From positions 1 to 28,736 of the forward strand of contig JAUYGU010000155.1 in NCBI GenBank assembly GCA_030690405.1: 28,736 bases of DNA, given 5' to 3'. The stretch is from Dehalococcoidia bacterium. GTDB lineage: Bacteria; Chloroflexota; Dehalococcoidia; SM23-28-2; RBG-16-64-32. This document shows, in pieces, positions 23,582 through 28,736 of this stretch. The stretch's first letter is position 1. Every line of letters starts with the position of its first letter. The notes below the pieces were generated by a model that was not told the origin of the DNA, ran no database searches, and saw only the letters and a list, made by a program, of their open reading frames with translations. A program made the position numbers and the translations under genes.

Positions 23582-25291
23582 GTGTTTGCCAAGCGGAGCG
23601 TGACACTGGTAGCGCTGGTGCTTGTAGCGCTGGCGCTGGCGGGCTGCCGTACGGACGGCTCCGGGCCGTGGACGCTCATCACTAAGGCGGGCGCTCTCTA
23701 CAGATCGCCGGTAGGGTCCGAGGGAGGGCGAATCGAGGTTCCCGCCGGCGATGAGCTGATCGGCGGGCTTGTCGTGGAGGTGCCCGCCGGTGCGCTGGGG
23801 GAAGCGGCTGAGCTGTCGGTGCAGGCGAGACCTCAGGTAGACGCGACGGTCCGATCGCTCGCGCAGAGGGAGCCGGGGCTCCACCTGGCGGCTGTCGCCT
23901 ATGCGCTGGACAACGCTCAGACCAGCGGGATCCATCCCCTCTACGGGCCGCTTTTCGCACTATCAGCGGCGGAGTTCGCGGGGCCGCAGATCGCCCTGGG
24001 GCCGGAAGGCGCGGCCTTTGCGGCGCCGGTGGAGGTGCGGGCGCCGCTGGCGGCGCTGGGGATCGGGGAGGGCGAGGCCGCTTCGGCGATGCCGATGCTG
24101 CGGAGCGCGGACGGCACCTGGGAGGTGCTGAGCGATTTCTCTGTGGACATGGCCGCAGGGACGGCGACGGTGAGGGTGGCGCACTTCTCTGTGATGCAGT
24201 GGATAAAGAACCTGGTGTGGTCCCCTGTGGGGGTGGCCACGGCGTACGGCTCCGGCGCGGTGCAGGAGGCGCTGGGCCGGCTGCCGCAGAACACGCTGGG
24301 GAGCTTCGCGGAGGGGGCCGTGTGCTCCAAGCAGGAGCCGGCGGCGAACCTGAAGAGGATACCGGGCCTGCCGACGCTGCTGGACTACCTGGGCTTCGAG
24401 GCGGGCTCGGTGCGCACGGGGCAGGAGAAGAACCTGGAGAAGTGGATCACCGACCAGTTCCAGGAGGCGCGGGCCGGCACCAGGCAGTACAACTCTATCA
24501 CCATGGGCCAGGTGTTCGGGAAGGCGATGGAACTGAACGGGGGCGACATATTCCAGGCCCTGGTGACGGCCCACAACACCCTGCGGGACAAGCGCGACAG
24601 CCCGTCCGTACAGCAGATGCTGGAGAACTACCGGGGAGACGGCGGCGACGAGCGGGGGGCCCGCTATCACCTGTTCGGTATGGCGCTGTACTCCTTCGCT
24701 TATGAGTATTTCCTGGAGAAGACCAACATCGTGCGGGACAGCGGCCAGCTGGTGATCGGCACGGAAGCGCTGGACCCGCGGGTCGTCGCCACGATCGAGG
24801 AGAGCATTATCTCGGGTGACATCGTCTCGGACGTGACGGAGTATGCGGTGGACCTGCAGGGGGCGGAGCTGGGCCGGCAGCTCTACCGGCAGGTGCGCAA
24901 CGCCCAGCGAGGCGACCTGGTGTCTCGCTTCTCCGTCAACGAGGCCTGCGACGGGAGCGGCGGTGGCGGCGGCTGGGCGGTGTACCGGATCACGAACTAC
25001 GGCAGCGCCAAGGGCGGCTACCTGACGGTCGCCGAGGTGGGCACGGAGAAGAACCCCCCGTTGCTGTCCTCGTACCCGGGCGGCGGGATCGACCCCAACC
25101 TGCGGGTGGCGATGGAGCGGCTGGACGCATCGGCCTCCTTCGGGACGCCGGAGGAGGCCGCGAAGTCGCTCTGCGGCCAGCTGACCGGTTTCTTCCGGCC
25201 GGTGCTGGCTTCGTTCATCCAGGAGGGGTACTTCAACGGGGTTGAGGTGGGGCTGGACGGGATATTCGTCGACCAGTGCCCCCAGGGCTGA
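23582..25291 (+). CDS. Large lipoprotein of unknown function with ZU5-like N-terminal region
   Basis: A 569-residue predicted lipoprotein. From GTG 23582 it begins FAKRSVTLVALVLVALALAGC, a signal peptide ending in a lipobox (LAGC). GTG 23531 and 23558 are alternative in-frame starts, and no good ribosome-binding site distinguishes them. The region after the signal contains GGLVVEVPAGALGEAAELSV and later GPEGAAFAAPVEVRAPL, a pattern seen in ZU5-like beta domains of extracellular proteins. The C-terminal 350 residues appear helical with no recognised motif, apart from a Gly-rich GSGGGGGW stretch. It lies between the Ccr homologue and the second acyl-CoA dehydrogenase in the same direction, but a functional link is not evident. 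Confidence 0.75.
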   Translation: MFAKRSVTLVALVLVALALAGCRTDGSGPWTLITKAGALYRSPVGSEGGRIEVPAGDELIGGLVVEVPAGALGEAAELSVQARPQVDATVRSLAQREPGLHLAAVAYALDNAQTSGIHPLYGPLFALSAAEFAGPQIALGPEGAAFAAPVEVRAPLAALGIGEGEAASAMPMLRSADGTWEVLSDFSVDMAAGTATVRVAHFSVMQWIKNLVWSPVGVATAYGSGAVQEALGRLPQNTLGSFAEGAVCSKQEPAANLKRIPGLPTLLDYLGFEAGSVRTGQEKNLEKWITDQFQEARAGTRQYNSITMGQVFGKAMELNGGDIFQALVTAHNTLRDKRDSPSVQQMLENYRGDGGDERGARYHLFGMALYSFAYEYFLEKTNIVRDSGQLVIGTEALDPRVVATIEESIISGDIVSDVTEYAVDLQGAELGRQLYRQVRNAQRGDLVSRFSVNEACDGSGGGGGWAVYRITNYGSAKGGYLTVAEVGTEKNPPLLSSYPGGGIDPNLRVAMERLDASASFGTPEEAAKSLCGQLTGFFRPVLASFIQEGYFNGVEVGLDGIFVDQCPQG

Positions 25292-25320
25292 GCATAGCCT
25301 GAGCGCCCGCCGGCGCATGG

Positions 25321-25326
25321 TAGAAT
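25321..25326 (+). promoter_or_regulatory. -10 box of the second acyl-CoA dehydrogenase
   Basis: TAGAAT lies 37 nt before ATG 25364 and overlaps an earlier in-frame ATG (25325), so the later ATG with AAGGAG at 25351-25356 is the start. The composite operator of the other two promoters is absent here. Confidence 0.45.
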
Positions 25327-25363
25327 GAACGCGCCCTGGGCTGGCCAGCGAAGGAGTAGCGCC

Positions 25364-26539
25364 ATGGACTATCGCTTCACGCCCGAAGAGGAGGCGTTCC
25401 GGCAGGAGGTGCGGACGTTCCTGCGCGCTGAGCTGCCGGAGGGCTGGGACTACGACCCGTTCGAGCTGCACGACGAGAACTGGGAGTTCGCCCTCGCCTT
25501 CACGAAGAGGCTGGCGGCCAGGAAGTGGGTGGCGCCGGCCTGGCCGGAGGAGTACGGCGGCCTGGGGCTCGATTTCATGAAGCAGGTCGTGCTCTCGGAG
25601 GAGATGGCTTACCACCGCGCGCCCAACACCAGCCTGATCGGCGTGGTGTACGCCGGGCCCACGTTCATCGTCTACGGCACGGAGGAGCAGAAGCGGCAGT
25701 TCCTGCCCGGCATCACCTCCGGCGAGATCGTCTGGTGCCAGGGCTACTCCGAGCCCAACGCAGGCTCGGACCTCGCCTCGCTCCAGATGACGGCGGTGAA
25801 GGACGGCGACGACTACGTCGTGAACGGGACGAAGATCTGGTCGTCGAACGCGCACAAGGCGAACTGGTGCTTCTTCCTGGCGCGCACGGACCTGGAGGCG
25901 CCCAAGCACAAGGGGATCAGCTACTTCGTGGCGCCGATGGAGCTGCCGGGCGTCAGCGTGAACCCGCTGGTCAACATGGCCGACGAGCACGTGTTCAACG
26001 AGATCGTGTTCGATAGCGTACGGGTGCCGGCGAAGTACCTGGTGGGTGAGGAGAACCGCGGCTGGTACGTGGGGATGACGACGCTGGACTTCGAGCGGTC
26101 CAACATCTCGACGGCGGCGCAGTACCGGCGCAGCTTCGAGCAGCTGGTGGGCTACATCCGGGACGAGCGCGGCGGGTCGGTGGCGGACGGCGACGGGACG
26201 CAGGTGAGGCTGCGGCTGGCGGACGTGGCGGTCGAGATCGAGACGGGGCGGCTGCTGTCGTACCGGGTGGCGTCGATGCAGGCGAAGGGGCACATCCCGA
26301 ACTACGAGTCGTCGGCGGCGAAGGTGTACCACTCGGAACTGGGGCAGCGGCTGGCGAACACGGGCGTGGCGGTGATGGGGATGCAGGGTGCCCTGCGCGA
26401 GGACTCCAAGTACGCGCGGCTGCGCGGGCGCTTCGCGCGGACGTACGTAACCAGCGTGGGCGCGACGATAGCGGCGGGGACGTCGGAGATCATGCGGGGG
26501 ATCATCGCCACGCGGGGGCTGGGGTTGCCGCGGGGGTAG
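25364..26539 (+). CDS. Acyl-CoA dehydrogenase family protein lacking the MCAD-type catalytic Glu
   Basis: A 391-residue acyl-CoA dehydrogenase homologue with a recognisable FAD loop (WCQGYSEPNAGSDLASLQ), YVVNGTKIWSS, PKHKGISYFV and the C-terminal RLLSYRVASMQAKGHIPNYE. The motif that carries the catalytic Glu in the first dehydrogenase (IEGGTSEI) reads IAAGTSEI here, so that Glu is replaced by Ala. Either the base is supplied from another position, as in some subfamilies, or this is the non-catalytic partner of a heteromeric enzyme, as known for actinobacterial steroid FadE pairs. The other dehydrogenase at 20932 is a candidate partner. The start is ATG 25364, with AAGGAG seven nt upstream. 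Confidence 0.92.
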   Translation: MDYRFTPEEEAFRQEVRTFLRAELPEGWDYDPFELHDENWEFALAFTKRLAARKWVAPAWPEEYGGLGLDFMKQVVLSEEMAYHRAPNTSLIGVVYAGPTFIVYGTEEQKRQFLPGITSGEIVWCQGYSEPNAGSDLASLQMTAVKDGDDYVVNGTKIWSSNAHKANWCFFLARTDLEAPKHKGISYFVAPMELPGVSVNPLVNMADEHVFNEIVFDSVRVPAKYLVGEENRGWYVGMTTLDFERSNISTAAQYRRSFEQLVGYIRDERGGSVADGDGTQVRLRLADVAVEIETGRLLSYRVASMQAKGHIPNYESSAAKVYHSELGQRLANTGVAVMGMQGALREDSKYARLRGRFARTYVTSVGATIAAGTSEIMRGIIATRGLGLPRG

Positions 26540-26540
26540 G

Positions 26541-26553
26541 GGGGTGCCACCCC
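26541..26553 (+). terminator. Hairpin right after the second acyl-CoA dehydrogenase
   Basis: GGGGT-GCC-ACCCC starts two nt after the stop codon: 5-bp GC-rich stem, 3-nt loop, no T-run. Confidence 0.35.
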
Positions 26554-26605
26554 GCGCCGCCCCGCCCAGAAACCAGCAAACCAGCAAGCCAGAGAACCCT
26601 GAGCT

Positions 26606-26645
26606 CAGATACGGACGTTTGATTGATTCCGGCGATCCGTATCTG
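26606..26645. repeat. 10-bp perfect inverted repeat with embedded direct repeats
   Basis: CAGATACGGA (26606-26615) and TCCGTATCTG (26636-26645) are perfect inverted repeats 20 nt apart. TTGATTGAT occurs inside the loop (around 26620) and again just outside the right arm (around 26650). The site marks the change from the GC-rich acyl-CoA region to the less GC-rich minus-strand module, so it could be a junction or an att-like site. Confidence 0.5.
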
Positions 26646-26867
26646 GCGGTTGATTGATAATTTGTGGATTTTCGGGTTCCGGGGGCTGCTGAACCTGAGA
26701 CGGCGCGCCATGCGCTGATTGTTTTGCCGGACGGGTCTCCTGAGGCGCGGGGTTGCGCTGCGCTGTTAACGTGCCGCTACGAGGGTAGCGCGAGGGCGGG
26801 CGGATGTGGAAGGCGGAGGCGGCGCGCGGCGGTTGGGCCTGCCGCGGGTTTAGAGGGCATTGGAACC

Positions 26868-27287
26868 TTAGGCGCGGTCATACTCAGCGCATTTGTCTCG
26901 TAGAGCGCGATAAAGCTCTTCAGGCTCACTCCCTACTTGAACAGCGGTCTTGACCGCCATATTTCTAAGGGCGTTTGCTCGCTTCTGTCGCTGACTGCTT
27001 CCGTGTGCCTCAAGAAGGACGATCACGTGATCCTTGTCCTCCTCGGCAGGATCGGGCACGATTTCTAGATCGAGCTCGCGACACAGACCAGCCCTTATCG
27101 CGGCCAACATTCTAAACGATTGCTGATTTCCAAGGAGAGCCTTGACAGAATCCGGAGTGAGAATGCTGACTGACAGTCTCTGTGTGTTGAATGCCGCTGA
27201 TGTGATGCGGCCGTCCTGGATGTCTGTCGAGGCTATTCCACGGACTAGCCAGACGTCGTCGCTAATCTCGGCAGATGGAGCGGCAAT
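26868..27287 (-). CDS. Conserved protein of unknown function, apparent ATT start
   Basis: An inferred 139-residue protein. The first ATG (27110) would give only 80 residues, but the same frame stays open upstream to the stop codon of the preceding gene and reads as protein: SDDVWLVRGIASTDIQDGRI, SAAFNTQRLSVSILTPDSV, then RAGLCRELDLEIVPDP and DHVIVLLEAHGSSQRQKRAN. This resembles a small uncharacterised family with WL.R.I, AF...LSV and dP..H.. motifs. No ATG, GTG or TTG occurs in the upstream part. GGGGAG (27300-27295) lies seven nt before ATT 27287-27285, which I take as the start. It follows the WDG gene by 15 nt in the same frame. Stop-codon read-through of that gene is the alternative. Confidence 0.65.
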   Translation of the reverse strand: MAAPSAEISDDVWLVRGIASTDIQDGRITSAAFNTQRLSVSILTPDSVKALLGNQQSFRMLAAIRAGLCRELDLEIVPDPAEEDKDHVIVLLEAHGSSQRQKRANALRNMAVKTAVQVGSEPEELYRALRDKCAEYDRA

Positions 27288-27302
27288 GGCTGGTCTCCCC
27301 GG

Positions 27303-28061
27303 TTAGCTCTTGCAGACGGATCTGATAGCTTCCCACACTTCCTCTTGGGAGGCCGCATCTCTTCCGAGCTCTTCTCCGTCTTTGCGTTCCAGGTAAAAGG
27401 ATATCGGTTCACGTAATGGGATCTCAACTGTCAGGAAGACATCGGGATGATCCCACTCCAACTGAATCGACCCGTCGGGAGTCGGGCTCACTAGCGGCGA
27501 CTGGAGCAGCAGGCCTTCAGCTGTCGCCCGAGCGTGGACGTAGTTCAGCAGACTGATGGCAATCTCCGCCGTATGGCCCGCGATGGGCTTGGCATGATAC
27601 CCATCCCACCCAGTAGATAGCTGAGTGACGCCTAATACGTGGCCGACCAAGTCATGCGAGATGCCGGTGACCTGGCTACTCAGGGCCGGGCTCTGCGGGG
27701 TCACCGTCTCATGGGCTCGCAGCAAATCGGCCGAGATCTCTGCAGCCGGAAGGAGCGCATTCAACGCAGAAATCCTATTGAGGAAGAGCTTGTTGTAAAG
27801 CCTGTGGTAATCTGCGGGTACAAGCGCCGATACCCGCTGGTGCCCCTCAAGGGGGGTGCCGAATGCCCAATCCTTCATCATCAAGCGGGGAACCATGTCC
27901 TTGACTTCAGAGATTATCGCGGTCGAATCAATGAGGATTACGGAGTCGGCCAGGGCAAATACTTCCGTCATTGAGCGGACGGTGCCAGCCGTGTCGTGCA
28001 AAGCCGGCGGGAAAAGGTCGCCTACCTGATCAGTGACATCCTCGACTTTGCCTAGCCGCAT
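27303..28061 (-). CDS. Conserved protein of unknown function with a C-terminal WDGY domain
   Basis: A 252-residue protein without a named family that I can assign. The N-terminal half is mixed helical (MTEVFALADSVILIDSTAII, ALVPADYHRLYNKLFLNRI). The C-terminal half has the recurring accessory-gene pattern STGWDGYHAKPIAGHTAEIA, then LVSPTPDGSIQLEWDHPDV and VEIPLREPISFYLERKDGE: a helix followed by a beta-sheet with conserved gWDG and P.pDG...eW motifs. ATG 28061 is preferred over an upstream in-frame ATG (28115) because AGGAGG (28077-28072) precedes it by ten nt and it begins one base after the upstream stop. Middle gene of a three-gene operon; no enzymatic motif seen. Confidence 0.8.
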   Translation of the reverse strand: MRLGKVEDVTDQVGDLFPPALHDTAGTVRSMTEVFALADSVILIDSTAIISEVKDMVPRLMMKDWAFGTPLEGHQRVSALVPADYHRLYNKLFLNRISALNALLPAAEISADLLRAHETVTPQSPALSSQVTGISHDLVGHVLGVTQLSTGWDGYHAKPIAGHTAEIAISLLNYVHARATAEGLLLQSPLVSPTPDGSIQLEWDHPDVFLTVEIPLREPISFYLERKDGEELGRDAASQEEVWEAIRSVCKS

Positions 28062-28062
28062 C

Positions 28063-28736
28063 CTAGGGTACCCTCCTGAAGTATGCGGGAATCTCTGCCG
28101 ATAGCTGGGCTCCACACTGTCTCATGAAGCTCCTAAGTGCATCTGCATCAAACTCCCGCCCTTCAGCCTCTTCCGGCAGGCTGTTAATGTCGCGCTCCAC
28201 GATTATCGCGGGGAAAGTGGTCCCGGCGTCAGACACCGAACCTGTCTTGCAACGAATCCAAGAGTTGAGCGCCGGACCTTCGGGCGGTTCGAGGCGGCGG
28301 TGTGCGTGGAGTTCGAAGGCACGAAGATCTCTGAGTGGACCTTCCTCCACCCAGTGCGACTGGCAAAAATGAGTGGCAAGAGTCATAGCCGGATCATCAG
28401 ATCGATGGAAGAAGGTTCCAGTGACAGCCAGCCGACCCGGCCGGACCCCCAGCGCACCAAGGAGTACCTCCAATTTCTCCCCCGCTCCTTCAAAGAATTC
28501 ACTGACGTCTAGGCGACCGCCCGGCTGGCGGGCCAACGATAAGTCGGACCGACTTGGCGCGACCTGAAATTGCATGGCCCCGGTAGAGTCCGTGAGCACG
28601 ATCCTTGGTATCTCAGCTGGCGCCTCGGCGGGGATAGGCAATATCATCGGGTCGCCTGTGAACTGCGACAGCTGCTGCAACAGCTCTCGGGCAACACTCG
28701 CAACCTGAAGGTGCTGAAGCCGCGGAGTAAACACAG
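28063..28736 (-). CDS. Protein of unknown function, first visible gene of the right-edge operon (5' end at window edge)
   Basis: At least 223 residues; a GTG at 28734 is possible but the frame runs off the window, so the true start is uncertain. The sequence begins with helical FTPRLQHLQVASVARELLQQ, then IPRIVLTDSTGAMQFQVAPS and SDLSLARQPGGRLDVSEFF. Later segments are HFCQSHWVEEGPLRDLRAFE, PALNSWIRCKTGS and AIIVERDINSLPEEAE. The pattern of a strand-rich core with late N-W-R-K and DIN motifs is reminiscent of TIGR04255-type proteins, but this is weak. Its TAG (28065-28063) is one base before the next gene's ATG, so the two are translationally coupled. Composition is less GC-rich than the housekeeping genes. 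Confidence 0.7.
   Translation of the reverse strand, partial: VFTPRLQHLQVASVARELLQQLSQFTGDPMILPIPAEAPAEIPRIVLTDSTGAMQFQVAPSRSDLSLARQPGGRLDVSEFFEGAGEKLEVLLGALGVRPGRLAVTGTFFHRSDDPAMTLATHFCQSHWVEEGPLRDLRAFELHAHRRLEPPEGPALNSWIRCKTGSVSDAGTTFPAIIVERDINSLPEEAEGREFDADALRSFMRQCGAQLSAEIPAYFRRVP

Larger units (their letters stand above)
26540..26867. other. Non-coding boundary region, 328 bp
   Basis: No convincing gene is present. An 80-codon plus-strand frame at 26664-26903 has no ribosome-binding site, an Arg/Ala/Gly-biased composition and runs into the minus-strand gene. The region holds a terminator-like hairpin (26541-26553), an AACCAGCAA-rich stretch (26569-26600), a 10-bp inverted repeat (26606-26645) and AT-rich sequence to about 26665, then GC-rich sequence without recognisable signals. 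Confidence 0.5.

Noticed and set aside
23963..26587. Very long open frame (874 codons) on the minus strand
   Set aside because: It runs antisense through most of the lipoprotein gene and all of the second acyl-CoA dehydrogenase, both of which have clear domain or signal motifs. Its translation is Arg/His/Pro-biased, typical of antisense frames in GC-rich genes.
26664..26903. Possible small plus-strand gene in the boundary region
   Set aside because: No ribosome-binding site, Arg/Ala/Gly-biased sequence, and it overlaps the 3' end of the minus-strand gene.

Overview
This 28.7 kb window is GC-rich bacterial chromosome, densely coding and mostly housekeeping. The gene set (Lon plus a second Lon-like protease, ThiL, TsaE/TsaB, Ndk, RsfS, MnmA, two tRNA-Ser, a DUF72 protein, CorA, acyl-CoA dehydrogenases and a crotonyl-CoA carboxylase/reductase homologue) and many -10 boxes lying only 6-12 nt before the start codon would suit a Chloroflexota (Dehalococcoidia/SAR202-like) metagenome-type genome. 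That placement is an impression: no rRNA or other decisive marker is present.

Layout. 1-3149: 3' part of lon, converging on a minus-strand pair (2-hydroxyacid dehydrogenase, then a creatininase-family protein with altered metal ligands). 3433-5373: a membrane-anchored zincin-like protein converging on a metallophosphoesterase, with a twin-palindrome element between them. 5432-11403: a plus-strand run thiL-tsaE-[HEPN gene + partner]-tsaB-ndk-lonB-like. The HEPN pair is visibly less GC-rich and sits between tsaE and tsaB, so it looks acquired. 11424-13654: rsfS, apparently starting at CTG, divergent from mnmA across one shared -10 box, then two small membrane proteins. 13707-13967: tRNA-Ser(CGA) and tRNA-Ser(GGA). 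14022-17620: DUF72, yceI divergent from an hxlR-type regulator with a palindrome in the shared promoter, corA, and a DUF421 protein. 17669-18951: an Nramp-family gene broken by an in-frame TAG and a frameshift. 19001-20179: flavin-reductase-like protein and DUF2726 protein.

20251-26539 is an acyl-CoA module: SnoaL-like protein, acyl-CoA dehydrogenase, crotonyl-CoA carboxylase/reductase homologue, a large lipoprotein of unknown function, and a second acyl-CoA dehydrogenase lacking the Glu that the first keeps. The promoters of the SnoaL-like gene and the first dehydrogenase share a two-part palindromic motif with identical spacing, which suggests co-regulation by a regulator encoded elsewhere. 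26540-26867 holds hairpins and repeats and marks the change to a less GC-rich minus-strand three-gene unit (26868-28736) of unknown function, whose last gene appears to start at ATT directly after its neighbour's stop codon.

The best candidates for undescribed biology are the right-edge three-gene module, the HEPN/partner pair, the twin regulatory motif of the acyl-CoA genes, the recurring leaderless-type promoters, and the two apparent non-canonical start codons. No CRISPR array, transposase, integrase or phage gene was seen.
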